Part shown: piece by piece, positions 43,517 to 52,028 of the stretch
How the letters are laid out: the number at the start of each line of letters is the position of its first letter
Position numbering within the stretch: the stretch's first letter is position 1
NCBI RefSeq assembly: GCF_028435365.1
Contig: NZ_JAGTJJ010000069.1
Coordinates: 1-52,178 of the forward strand
DNA: 52,178 nucleotides
Direction: 5' to 3'
From: Polyangium jinanense
GTDB taxonomy: Bacteria > Myxococcota > Polyangia > Polyangiales > Polyangiaceae
Made by a program: the position numbers and the translations under genes
The notes under the pieces: generated by a model
Told to the model about the DNA's origin: nothing
Seen by the model: only the letters and a program-made list of their open reading frames with translations
Databases searched by the model: none

Positions 43517-44422
43517 TCAGGCCTTCAAGGTGACGGTCACGCGACCGACGGGCGAGCGGCTCGTTTCGTCGATCACCACGCCGCTGTAGGTGCCGGCGGG
43601 CTGCTCGGGCGGTATTTGCAGGGTGAGCCCGAGGGCGCCGTCGTTCGAGAAGCGCACGCCTTCGAGCGGGAGCGCGCCCTGCACGTCGAGCGCGGCGAGC
43701 GCCGGGGCGACGAGGTGTTTTCCGGTGGCGCCGGGCCCGAGGTGCAGGCGCACCTCCGCGGCGCGGCCGAGGTGAACGTCGAACCGCAATGCAATGCCCG
43801 CTTCCCGCTCCGGAGCGTCCTGCGGCGGGCGCGGCGGCTCGTAGCGCTCGCGCGGCGGTTCGTAACGCTCGCGCGGCGGCGGTTCGTATCGGCCAAACGG
43901 GGCAGGGGGCTCGGGCCGCCCGTACGGCGGCGGCGGCTCGTAGCGGCCTTGCGGCGCGTACGCCGCGCGCGGGTCGTATCCGCCATAGGGCGAATGCGCA
44001 TACGGCGACTGCGGCGCGCGGCCCTGCGGCATGAAGCCCATCGGCCCGGCGAAATCGAACATCATGCCGATGGCGTCCGACCAGTACCGCATGGCCCTTC
44101 GCGCCATGTCGCCGTACGACGGCGGCGGCCCGGCTTCGGGCCAGGATCCGCCGAACCCGCGCGCCGCCTCGCGGCCGCGGCGCATGTATTCGTCATACAC
44201 GCGATACGCCGTGGACACGCCCGCTTCGAGGGAGGGACGGCCGTTCGGCGCGCCCGGGCCATTGGGCCCCGGCATGGGATCCGGGCGGCGCTCCGGCGGG
44301 GAGCGGAAGATCAAGGGCACGTCCCGAATGGGCTGGGTGCGGGCGGGGGGATCACGCCGCAGCCGGTCCTGCACGGGCGCGTCGTGGGGGAGAGGGCGAT
44401 CGTGCGGATTCCACGGGTTCAT
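43517..44422 (-). CDS. Pro/Arg-rich protein with C-terminal beta domain
   Basis: The 301-residue product starts MNPWNPHDRPLPHDAPV and has long Pro/Arg/Tyr-rich stretches with repeated YEPPRER-type units around residue 200, and a short helix containing MRYWSDAIGMMFDF. The C-terminal 90 residues are beta-rich (LEGVRFSNDGALGLTLQIP, YSGVVIDET), like an Ig-type or phasin-linked domain. Its start overlaps the stop of the FAD gene (ATGA). The open frame upstream is ignored because it lies in the FAD gene. It is probably a scaffold or granule protein for the operon's product (inference). Confidence 0.6.
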   Translation of the reverse strand: MNPWNPHDRPLPHDAPVQDRLRRDPPARTQPIRDVPLIFRSPPERRPDPMPGPNGPGAPNGRPSLEAGVSTAYRVYDEYMRRGREAARGFGGSWPEAGPPPSYGDMARRAMRYWSDAIGMMFDFAGPMGFMPQGRAPQSPYAHSPYGGYDPRAAYAPQGRYEPPPPYGRPEPPAPFGRYEPPPRERYEPPRERYEPPRPPQDAPEREAGIALRFDVHLGRAAEVRLHLGPGATGKHLVAPALAALDVQGALPLEGVRFSNDGALGLTLQIPPEQPAGTYSGVVIDETSRSPVGRVTVTLKA

Positions 44423-46587
44423 GGGTGATCGTATCCGATGATTTCTTCGAGGGGAGGAAAATGGCTGATGGCGTGCGCGGCGAGCAGCCCCGACATGACG
44501 GCCGACTCGACGCAGCCCGTATCGAGCCCGGAGCGCGTCCAGTCGCCGGCGATGGTCAGGTTGTCGAAGGTCATGTCGAGCGGCGAAATGCGATATTTGA
44601 TGGTCCCGGGCAAAGACAGGACGTACCGATCCGACGGGTTCACGTTCGCCGTCCAGAACTGCGAATCGAACCGCGCCGCGCCCGTGCGTTGTGGTGCGCC
44701 GGCACGGGCCTCCTCGGGGTCGACGAGCAGATCCCAGCGGAACTCGCCCGGCCTGCGGACGGCCGCGGGCCAGAGCCAGCCCACGTCCCAGTCGAGGAAG
44801 CGCACCACGTTGTCGCGCACGTAGGCGCGCGCGATGGCCGGCAAGTCCGGGCTCTCGGGCGCGACGTCCGGCAAGACGCTGCAGAAATACGCGATCGATC
44901 GGACCGGCTCCTCGAAGCATTCCACGCGCTCGAGGTGCGTCATGTCCGCCCACGTATCGAACGGCTCGACGAACCCCGACACGTTGACCGGCCCGGGCCG
45001 ATTCCAGCCGAGCTCTTGCGCGTCCGCCCGGAGCCACACCTGAAACGCCTGCGTCGCGACGCTCTTCACGTTCTGCACCATCGCCCGCCACGACGGCGCC
45101 CGCTCGACGAGCTCCGGCGCCACGTGCGGAATGGCACCGACGCTCACGCCGAGGACGACGAAATCGAAATCCGCGCCCACCCGCAGCGTCTTCTCCCCCG
45201 CGCGGCGTGTCTCCCAGTGGGATTCGAAGGCCCAGCCCTCGCGCTCCAGGCGTTCGCCGTCCACGAGCTGCCGGTGGTCGGCCTTCGCGGGCCAGCAGGG
45301 CAGCCCCTTGAAGTCGACGAGCGGCGTGTACTCGCCGCCGCCCACGATCTCGGCCTGCACGTCGAATTCGAGCGCCCTGACGTGCGCCGGCCCCGCCTCG
45401 GGCGGCGAGAGTTTTACGTTGCGCAGGCGGTGGAAAAACTCGAAGTGGGCGCCGCGCTGCTTCAGGACCTCGTACATCGGGGCGAAGACGATGTCGCCCA
45501 TGCCGGCCTGCATGCGGAAAAACAAGGATCCGCGGTACGTGAAGAACATCCGCAGCGCGCCGCGAAGCGCGACCCCCGCCGCGAGGGCCGGGCGCCGCAC
45601 ATCGCCGTCCTCGTACGCGAACGCGAGATCATAGAGCGCGCGGACGAACCCGGAGTCGAGCGAGCGCTCGGACGCGCCATTGCGGCGGAGCCAGTCCGAC
45701 CATTCGTATTCGTTGATCGCGTCGAACCCGTCCGGATGGAACACGAGCCCGTACCGGAGCGAGCCCCGCACGATGCAGAGGATGAGCTCGACGACCTCCC
45801 ACACCCGCCGAAGCCCCATGTCACCGCCGACGAGCGCGTCGAGCTCCCGCCGCACGACCGCGCCGATCGCGTCGAGCAGCCGGAGCAACGTGCCCTCGAC
45901 GCTGTCCCGCGGCGACAGCGCGAAGAGCGATTGCAGCGCCGTGCGCAAGAGGTCCACCGCCTCGAACACGGCCGCCGTCGTGGCGAGCTGCCCGTACCGC
46001 AGGATTCGCTCGATCATCCCGAGCACGTCGCCCGGCGACGCCCCGACGCGGCGCGCCCCCTCGGACCCGGGCATCGTGGGCGCGGCGCGCCCCGCGTTCG
46101 CCGAACGCAAGAGCTCGGGGACGAGCGCGAGGGCTTTCTCCAGGTATCCCGCGACGCTGAAGGGGTTACGCTCCTCCAGCGGATCGCCGGGCATTCCTTT
46201 GCCGGGCGGGAACTGGGCGACCCACGGCTCCCACGCGCCGCTCGGCAATCGGTCCGTCACGCCGACGACGGGCGCGGGGGCGAACGCGTCCTCGAACGTC
46301 GCGATGGGGCAGGTGCGGGGATTCCGCCGGAGCTCGCCATAACACGAGCGCATCAAGCGGAACGCATTCTCGTAAAACCCCATCCAGAGGTGCAGGCCAT
46401 GCTCCTCGATGCGGCCCGACGGCCCGCGGCCCGAGGCGCCTTTGCCGCCGAGCCGGAAGCCCATCTGATAGACGGTGACGTCGTAAAGGCCGCGGTGCTC
46501 GGGGCGGGTCAGTTCGAAGGCGGTCGCCATCGACGCGCATCCGCCTCCAATGATCGCCACCCGGACGGGGCGTTGGGGAGCGTACAT
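44419..46587 (-). CDS. FAD-dependent amine-oxidase-like oxidoreductase
   Basis: The 722-residue protein starts with a Rossmann motif VAIIGGGCASMATAFEL and ends with the FAD-contact region IAGDWTRSGLDTGCVESAVMSGLLAA, the layout of the phytoene desaturase/amine oxidase superfamily. The protein is longer than phytoene desaturases (usually near 500) owing to a central helical insertion (about residues 150-290). It would dehydrogenate or isomerise a hydrophobic substrate. It is the first gene of a four-gene operon with a polyprenyl synthase, so an isoprenoid substrate is likely. Its start lies downstream of the palindrome at 46628-46658. Confidence 0.85.
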   Translation of the reverse strand: MYAPQRPVRVAIIGGGCASMATAFELTRPEHRGLYDVTVYQMGFRLGGKGASGRGPSGRIEEHGLHLWMGFYENAFRLMRSCYGELRRNPRTCPIATFEDAFAPAPVVGVTDRLPSGAWEPWVAQFPPGKGMPGDPLEERNPFSVAGYLEKALALVPELLRSANAGRAAPTMPGSEGARRVGASPGDVLGMIERILRYGQLATTAAVFEAVDLLRTALQSLFALSPRDSVEGTLLRLLDAIGAVVRRELDALVGGDMGLRRVWEVVELILCIVRGSLRYGLVFHPDGFDAINEYEWSDWLRRNGASERSLDSGFVRALYDLAFAYEDGDVRRPALAAGVALRGALRMFFTYRGSLFFRMQAGMGDIVFAPMYEVLKQRGAHFEFFHRLRNVKLSPPEAGPAHVRALEFDVQAEIVGGGEYTPLVDFKGLPCWPAKADHRQLVDGERLEREGWAFESHWETRRAGEKTLRVGADFDFVVLGVSVGAIPHVAPELVERAPSWRAMVQNVKSVATQAFQVWLRADAQELGWNRPGPVNVSGFVEPFDTWADMTHLERVECFEEPVRSIAYFCSVLPDVAPESPDLPAIARAYVRDNVVRFLDWDVGWLWPAAVRRPGEFRWDLLVDPEEARAGAPQRTGAARFDSQFWTANVNPSDRYVLSLPGTIKYRISPLDMTFDNLTIAGDWTRSGLDTGCVESAVMSGLLAAHAISHFPPLEEIIGYDHP

Positions 46588-46627
46588 TGCGGGCGCAGGA
46601 TGCGGAGTTTCCGTCCTGTTTGCAAGA

Positions 46628-46658
46628 GGAAACAGTGTATTTCAGGACACGCGTTTCC
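46628..46658. promoter_or_regulatory. Candidate operator palindrome for the FAD/prenyl operon
   Basis: GGAAAC...GTGT pairs with ACAC...GTTTCC around an 8-nt centre (GGAAAC AGTGT ATTTCAGG ACACGC GTTTCC). It lies 41-71 nt before the operon's first start codon, a suitable place for a repressor or activator site. A GGAAC-like -35 motif is nearby. Confidence 0.35.
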
Positions 46659-46697
46659 GCGTTCCAGCCGCACCTGGGACGCCCGCGATCGAATCTC

Positions 46698-46714
46698 GCC
46701 CCTTGTCAAGGGGC
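46698..46714 (-). other. Short perfect palindrome after the ABC ATPase gene
   Basis: GCCCCTTGTCAAGGGGC is a 7-bp stem with a 3-nt loop, 9 nt downstream of the ABC ATPase stop. It has no T-run, so it might be a weak terminator or an mRNA end structure. Confidence 0.35.
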
Positions 46715-46722
46715 TTCTCGCT

Positions 46723-47415
46723 TTACGCCGCCTCGGCGATCACTTCTTCCGGCGGGCCGAAGGCCGCCACGCGCCCTCGGTCGAGCACGAAGACGAGATC
46801 CGACGCCTCGCGCGCCACGGGCAGATCGTGCGTCACGACGATCTGCGTGACACCCGTCCCGGCCACGCGCCGCAGCGTCCGGCCGACTTCGTGTTTCAGC
46901 GCCGGATCGAGCGCGCTCGTGGGCTCGTCGTAGAGCAGCACCGAAGGCTCCATGGCGAGGGCGCGCGCGATCGCCACGCGTTGCTTCTGCCCGCCGGAGA
47001 GCGCCTCCGGGTACGCCTTCGCCTTGTCCTCGATGCCGAGCTCCGCGAGCAGCTCCTTGGCCCGTGCCTCCGCGCGCGCGCGCGCCTCGCCCCGCACGAT
47101 GCGCGGCGCGAGCGTGCAGTTGTCGAGCACCGAGAGGTGCGGGAAGAGCTCGAAACTCTGGAAGACGAGCCCGATCTTCCCGCCAAACGAGCCGTGCTTC
47201 GCGCCCGCGCCGAACGTCACGCCGGAGACGTCGATCGTTCCGCCGTCGAAGGGATCGAGCCCGGACAAACAACGCAGGAGCGTGGTCTTTCCGGCGCCGC
47301 TGCGCCCGAGGACGCTGGCGATCTTGCCCGTCGGCACCTTCATGCAGAGCCCCGCGAGCGCGGGCGCGGCGGCGCCCGGGTGTCGCTTGACCAGATCGGT
47401 GACGCAGATCGACAT
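46723..47415 (-). CDS. Polar amino acid ABC transporter ATPase
   Basis: The 230-residue protein has Walker A GRSGAGKT (residues 37-44), the ABC signature LSGGQKQRVAIARAL, and Walker B VLLYDEPTSALD. It matches the GlnQ/HisP family that energises amino acid uptake. A strong GAAGGAGGG precedes the ATG at 47415. It is the second gene of the transport unit; the substrate-binding/permease fusion gene ends 11 nt upstream. Confidence 0.9.
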   Translation of the reverse strand: MSICVTDLVKRHPGAAAPALAGLCMKVPTGKIASVLGRSGAGKTTLLRCLSGLDPFDGGTIDVSGVTFGAGAKHGSFGGKIGLVFQSFELFPHLSVLDNCTLAPRIVRGEARARAEARAKELLAELGIEDKAKAYPEALSGGQKQRVAIARALAMEPSVLLYDEPTSALDPALKHEVGRTLRRVAGTGVTQIVVTHDLPVAREASDLVFVLDRGRVAAFGPPEEVIAEAA

Positions 47416-47426
47416 CGTTCCCTCCT

Positions 47427-49016
47427 TCAAGCAGAAGCTGGCCGCCGGACCTTCGATCCGAGCCGTTCCTCCACGCTGCGCGACAGGCGCGCGAACGGGA
47501 GGCTCAAGCCAAGGTAAAACAGCGCCACCACGAGGCCGAGGCCGAGGTGGTCCCGCATGGCGCTGGCGAGGCTCGTATACGTCTTCGTGAGCTCGGTCAA
47601 CGTGACGACCGAGATGAGCGAGCTGTCCTTGAGCAGCGCGATGAAATCGTTCGTCGTCGGCGGCAGGGCCACACGGATCGCCTGCGGCAGCGCCACGTGG
47701 CGGAGCGACGCGAGCTTCGAGAGCCCGAGCGTCCGCGCCGCGTCCATCTGCCCCGCCGGCACGCTCCCGAGCCCGGCGCGGTAGTTCTCCGCCTCGGCCG
47801 CGGCGTAGTTCAGCCCGAGCGCGATCACGCCCGCGACGAACGGCGAGAGCGTCAGGCCGAGCTCGGGCAGGCCGAAGTAGACCATCGTGAGCTGCACGAG
47901 CAGCGGCGTGCCGCGGAAGAGCTCGATGTAGCCCACCGCGAGCCACTGGAGCGGCTTCGGCCCGTAGACCCGCGCGAGCGCGAGCGCCATGCCGAGCGTC
48001 ACGGCCACGGCCATCGCGAGCACCGAGACCACGAGCGAGAGCAGCGCGCCCCGCGCGAACAAGCGGAGCGTCGCCGGATATCGCTCCGTCACGCGTGACC
48101 AGAACGGAAGCGGTTTTCCGACGGCCGCGCGCCACGCGTCGTGCGCCTCGGCGACGACTGTGGATGGGGGCGCAGGCCCGCCGAGCAATTTTTCGGTGGG
48201 CTCGTTCCAGAGGCCCCAGCGCGCGTAGAGCGCGGCGAGTGTTCCGTCCTTCGCGAGCTCGTCGATCGCCCCGTTCACCGCGGCGAGCGTTTCCGCATCG
48301 CCCTTCGGAACGCCCACCGCATACGAGACCTCGCCAAACGAGCCGTCGACGACCTCCAGCGCGGGATCGATCGCCCCGTAATAAAGCGTGATCGGATCGT
48401 CGAGCAGCACCGCGTCGGTGCGGCCGATCCGGAGATCGTCGTAGATGTCGTTTTGCCCGCCGTCGTACGTCTTCACCTCGGCGCCCTCGCGCGTTGCGAG
48501 CCGCGCGGCGAGCGATCCGGGCAAGGTGCCGAGCTTGCGCCCGCGCAGCGCTTCGAGCGTGCGCGGCGCGCCCGCGTCGCCCTTGCGCACCGTGAGCCGC
48601 ATGGCGGCGACGTAATAGGGACGCGACAGATCGGCGACGCGCTTCTTCTCCTCGGCGACCTCGATGCCGTTCACGACCACGTCGAAATCGCCGCGGGCGA
48701 GCAGCTCGAGCAGCCCGTCCCACTGCCCTTGCACGGGCCTCGGGCGCACGCCGAGCTTTTTCGCGAGCGCGGCGGCGAAGTCCACCTCGAAGCCGATGAG
48801 GTGGTTCGGATCCATCGGATCCTGGAAGACGTACGGCGCGCCGCCTTGTGAATCGTTCCCCCAGCGCAGCTCTCCGCGGGCACGGGCCTCGGCGACGGCG
48901 TTCCTCGCCGTCACGGGCGCTGTCTCGGTTTCCTCGGCGAGCACCCTAGCGGGGGCTACGAGCGCGAGGAGCGGGAGCAGGAGAAGAAGCGTGACCGCGA
49001 GGCGACGCTTGATCAT
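47427..49016 (-). CDS. Amino acid ABC transporter, binding protein fused to permease
   Basis: The 529-residue protein has a signal peptide, a periplasmic solute-binding domain (about residues 30-290: VAEARARGELRWG and IGFEVDFAAALAKKLGV) and an integral permease domain (about 305-510) with the HisM-type motif MDAARTLGLSKLASLRHVALPQ. Such fusions of binding protein and permease occur in some GlnP-type transporters. The substrate is a polar amino acid, probably, but specificity is not visible. The ATPase lies directly downstream. Confidence 0.9.
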   Translation of the reverse strand: MIKRRLAVTLLLLLPLLALVAPARVLAEETETAPVTARNAVAEARARGELRWGNDSQGGAPYVFQDPMDPNHLIGFEVDFAAALAKKLGVRPRPVQGQWDGLLELLARGDFDVVVNGIEVAEEKKRVADLSRPYYVAAMRLTVRKGDAGAPRTLEALRGRKLGTLPGSLAARLATREGAEVKTYDGGQNDIYDDLRIGRTDAVLLDDPITLYYGAIDPALEVVDGSFGEVSYAVGVPKGDAETLAAVNGAIDELAKDGTLAALYARWGLWNEPTEKLLGGPAPPSTVVAEAHDAWRAAVGKPLPFWSRVTERYPATLRLFARGALLSLVVSVLAMAVAVTLGMALALARVYGPKPLQWLAVGYIELFRGTPLLVQLTMVYFGLPELGLTLSPFVAGVIALGLNYAAAEAENYRAGLGSVPAGQMDAARTLGLSKLASLRHVALPQAIRVALPPTTNDFIALLKDSSLISVVTLTELTKTYTSLASAMRDHLGLGLVVALFYLGLSLPFARLSRSVEERLGSKVRRPASA

Positions 49017-49157
49017 CGTTTTCTTCGAGCACCTCCTACCGGGAAGGATCCCGAACGAGCGCGAAGGATGCGGGACCGGCGGGACGAACGCAAGGGGGTT
49101 CGGGGCGAAGCTCGGCTTGTCCGAGCGTAGCCCCGAGCGTTGAACGAAGAGCGGCCT

Positions 49158-49601
49158 TCAAACAGCGCTCGGAGGCACGACGAGCCGCTCGAGCGCGGCG
49201 CGGATCCGATCGGGGATCGGCGTGGGCTTTCGGTTCACCCGATCCACGAAGACGTGGACGAAATATCCCTCCGCGGCCACGAGCGCCTCGCCGCGCGGGA
49301 AGAGCCCGATCTCGTAACGCACGCTGGAGCGGCCGAGCTTGCCCACGCGCAGCCCCGCGTCGATGTCCGTCGGGAACGACACGCCGCGCAGGTACCGGCA
49401 ATGCGACTCCGCGGCCACGCCGATCACGTCGCCGCGCTCGATGTCGAGCCCGCCTTCGCCGATGAGCCAGCGATTGATGACGGTGTCGAAATACGAGTAA
49501 TAGACGACGTTGTTGACGTGGCCGTAGATGTCGTTATCCATCCACCGCGTCGGAATGACCAGGAAGTGAGGGTAGCCGTCGCGCCCGATCGTCTCGCTCA
49601 T
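49158..49601 (-). CDS. Acyl-CoA thioesterase (hotdog fold)
   Basis: The 147-residue protein has the YbgC/4HBT pattern [22 protein letters not shown] near its N-terminus, where the Asp in WMDND is the candidate catalytic acid. It probably hydrolyses short or medium acyl-CoA thioesters in the cytosol. The start is placed at the ATG at 49601; the upstream M at 49616 adds five residues without clear support. It stands alone between the transporter and a hypothetical gene. Confidence 0.88.
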   Translation of the reverse strand: MSETIGRDGYPHFLVIPTRWMDNDIYGHVNNVVYYSYFDTVINRWLIGEGGLDIERGDVIGVAAESHCRYLRGVSFPTDIDAGLRVGKLGRSSVRYEIGLFPRGEALVAAEGYFVHVFVDRVNRKPTPIPDRIRAALERLVVPPSAV

Positions 49602-49752
49602 GGCGAACCCATACACGAAACGAGAGCGGGCGGGGACGCCGTGGGTGGGAGAGCGTTCGTCGCCCTGGCTCCGGATCGATCCTGCGGAAAACCTCAGGGT
49701 CGCGCGCTTTGTCCTTGAGTTCGACGAGCCCCCGCCGTTAGTGTGACCTCAA

Positions 49753-50304
49753 ATGATCGGCGCCCCTTCTCCTTCCCCCGGCATCGTCGATGCTGGCCGC
49801 GCGAGGCGGCGAGGGGGAGCACGTCGGGGCGTCGTGGTCACGGTGCTTTCCGTGCTCGCGCTCGTCTCCGCCTTCTTCGGCGTCGAAGGAGGCTGTTTCG
49901 CCGCGGATCTTACGCGTGTGGTGAATGGCGGGGGCAAGGCCGTGCCGCGGGTCGCGCGATCGGCATCGCCGGGCGGTCGGCGTTTCGAAATTGCGCCGCT
50001 GGCTTCGAGCGGGCCGCACCGGCATCCACCGCCAGAAGCGGAGCACGAGCGCGGGGATCTCTCTTCGCAATCGTCGTCCGTGTCGTCGACACGCTTCCGC
50101 ACCTCGGAAGCGAACGCCCCCGCGATCGACCCTCCGACCGGAGCGCTGCCCTGGCAAGAAGCCGGCACCGAGTCGAATCGCCTCCACGCGGACGAGCGCA
50201 CCCAAGAGCTCACCCAGCGCCTCGAAAAAGCGGTCTGTGTTTCCGAGCGCCGCACCCCGCAGGAAGCCCGAGCCCCGCCGCGCCCGTCGCGGGGCTCTGT
50301 CTGA
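49753..50304 (+). CDS. Hypothetical single-span protein
   Basis: The 183-residue product has an Arg-rich N-terminus, one hydrophobic segment (GVVVTVLSVLALVSAFFGV), a Cys just after it and a Pro/Arg/Ser-rich disordered tail. There is no convincing ribosome site and composition is atypical, so it may not be a gene. No homology can be read. Confidence 0.35.
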   Translation: MIGAPSPSPGIVDAGRARRRGGARRGVVVTVLSVLALVSAFFGVEGGCFAADLTRVVNGGGKAVPRVARSASPGGRRFEIAPLASSGPHRHPPPEAEHERGDLSSQSSSVSSTRFRTSEANAPAIDPPTGALPWQEAGTESNRLHADERTQELTQRLEKAVCVSERRTPQEARAPPRPSRGSV

Positions 50305-50434
50305 GCCCCCAGGCCGCCATTTCCACCGTTGAAAGGCGCGCGACGAACACCGCGTGAGCCCCCCTCGGCCCAGCGCCGCGAGCCGGGGCCCATGGCGTCG
50401 TCGTGCTCCGCTGGCATTGGCTCGGAGTGGGACA

Positions 50435-50653
50435 TTGCAACAGCTCGTCCAGATCGATGGTTTGACCGTCCGTTGCCCGGAAGACGAGGTGGAGCGGGTA
50501 CGCTCGCTCATCCGCGCGGCCAGCGGGACCGGCAAGGTCCCCGCAAAAGTCCTCGTCCTCTTGTTTTCCTGGCATCCGGAGCGCCACCGCACGACGTCCC
50601 TCGCCACCGCGCTCGAGTGGCTGGGGGCCGAAATCATCGAGGCGGCGACGTAA
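50435..50653 (+). CDS. Small hypothetical protein
   Basis: The 72-residue product starts with TTG (MQQLVQIDGLTVRCPEDEVERV) eight bases after GGAG. It has an alpha/beta feel with a central AKVLVLLFSWHPERHR segment, but no family is recognised. A longer frame from a GTG at 50354 adds an Arg/Pro-rich extension that is probably not translated. Confidence 0.4.
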   Translation: MQQLVQIDGLTVRCPEDEVERVRSLIRAASGTGKVPAKVLVLLFSWHPERHRTTSLATALEWLGAEIIEAAT

Positions 50654-50766
50654 CACGCCGGCTCCGATTGTTGCCCCGAGGAGAACAGTGTGTCTCTCCA
50701 GCGTGCTCTGGTGCGGACGAAGGGGCGGGTGCATCCTTCCTCGGTCCCACGCGAGGAGAAGAATGC

Positions 50767-51708
50767 ATGAGCCAGGAACGTGAAGAGGGCCTGACGCGCC
50801 GCCAGGCGATCGTCGCGGGTATCGCCGGAGCGGCGACGATCGCGGCGCTGCCGGGCGCTCTGGGCAGCGCCGCCGAACCTTCGGCGGACGAGCACCAGAA
50901 GCCTTCGGTCCCGGGGCGTTTGCCCGTGGTGTTCCTGCCGCACGGCGGCGGTCCGTGGCCGTTCGTGGACGTCGGGATGGGCAAAGCAGAGTTCGACGAG
51001 CTCGCAAGCTACCTGCGCTCGATCCGCGCGCTGCCGAAGTCGCCGCCGTGGGCCCTGCTCGTGATCTCGGCGCACTGGGAGGAGCCGGTGCCGACGGTGA
51101 TGACGGCCGAGCGTCCGCCCATGTTCTACGATTATTACGGCTTCCCGCCCGAGTCGTACACGCTGCAATGGCCAGCATCCGGCGCCCCGGAGCTTGCGGC
51201 GCGCGTGCAGGAGCTGCTCGGCGGGGCGGGGTTCCAGACGGCGACGAACGCGAAGCGAGGCTTCGATCACGGGACGTTCGTGCCCCTCAAGCTCACGTAC
51301 CCGGACGCGGAGGTGCCGACGATCCAGCTCTCGCTGAAGCTCGGCCTCGATCCAGAGGAGCACCTCGCGATGGGTCGCGCGCTCGCGCCGCTGCGGGACG
51401 AGGGGGTTTTCATCCTCGGGAGCGGCATGACGTATCACAACATGCGTGGCTTCCGAGATCCGAGCGCAGGCGCAGTGTCGGAGGCGTTCGACGCCTGGTT
51501 ACGCGAGACGATGGCGCTGCCGTCGAACGAGCGGGACGCGCGTCTCGCAGCATGGGCAAGCGCGCCGGCCGCGCGGCTCGCGCACCCGCGGGAGGAGCAC
51601 CTCTTGCCGCTCATGGTCGTCGCCGGAGCGGCGGGCGCCGATCGGGGAACGACGGCGTACAATGGCGCGGTCTGGGGGAAACGTTTGTCCGCGTATCACT
51701 TCGGTTGA
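50767..51708 (+). CDS. LigB/DODA-type extradiol dioxygenase, Tat-exported
   Basis: The 313-residue protein has a twin-arginine signal (TRRQAIVAGIAGAATIAAL) and then the class III extradiol dioxygenase pattern with His59 in LPHGGGPWP, His103 in SAHWEE, FDHGTFVPL and GMTYHN. These histidines are the candidate iron or zinc ligands. Relatives open catechol rings (DOPA-type) or act on other phenols. The 47-residue export signal is unusual for this fold and suggests a periplasmic role. GAGGAGAAG lies just before the ATG. Its TGA stop is directly followed by repeat R7. Confidence 0.88.
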   Translation: MSQEREEGLTRRQAIVAGIAGAATIAALPGALGSAAEPSADEHQKPSVPGRLPVVFLPHGGGPWPFVDVGMGKAEFDELASYLRSIRALPKSPPWALLVISAHWEEPVPTVMTAERPPMFYDYYGFPPESYTLQWPASGAPELAARVQELLGGAGFQTATNAKRGFDHGTFVPLKLTYPDAEVPTIQLSLKLGLDPEEHLAMGRALAPLRDEGVFILGSGMTYHNMRGFRDPSAGAVSEAFDAWLRETMALPSNERDARLAAWASAPAARLAHPREEHLLPLMVVAGAAGADRGTTAYNGAVWGKRLSAYHFG

Positions 51709-51986
51709 GCAGGGGCTCAGGTCGAAGGCGCCTCGCTGGGGCTCTGCCCCAGGCCCCGCGGGGGCTGTCCGCCCCTCGACCCGGACCAGCGCCAGCGCTG
51801 GACCTTTTGTGGAAGAACTGCGCGGTGCGCAGTTCTTCCAACAGGCGTCGCCGGTTGAAACGCCAGCGCTGCTGTCTTGGTTGGCAACGTCGCTCGCGGT
51901 CTTGACTCGGCCTGTGCGATGAACTGCGCACCGCGCAGTTCATCGTCCCGGGTCCAGCCCCTGGCCTGAGCATTGGTCCCATCTCC
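51709..51986. repeat. Dispersed palindromic element R7 (inverted full copy)
   Basis: The element begins at the stop of the dioxygenase gene (TGAGCA) and ends near TGAGCATTGGTCCCATC (51968-51984). Hairpins: TGGAAGAACTGCGC/GCGCAGTTCTTCCA (51810-51840, loop GGT) and CGATGAACTGCGC/GCGCAGTTCATCG (51917-51945, loop ACC). The order of the two stem types is reversed compared with R3, R5 and R6, and its core reads as their reverse complement, so it lies in the opposite orientation. Confidence 0.9.
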
Positions 51987-52028
51987 GATCGGTACATTCC
52001 CCCCCTCTGACGACATTTACCGAGTGAG

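Noticed and set aside
46723..48723. One 666-codon minus-strand frame over the ABC genes
   Set aside because: Only its last 230 codons are the ATPase. The rest is a shadow of the binding protein/permease gene, which is read in another frame.
49738..51438. Minus-strand open frame of 566 codons
   Set aside because: Shadow of the dioxygenase and the small genes; Arg-rich without motifs.
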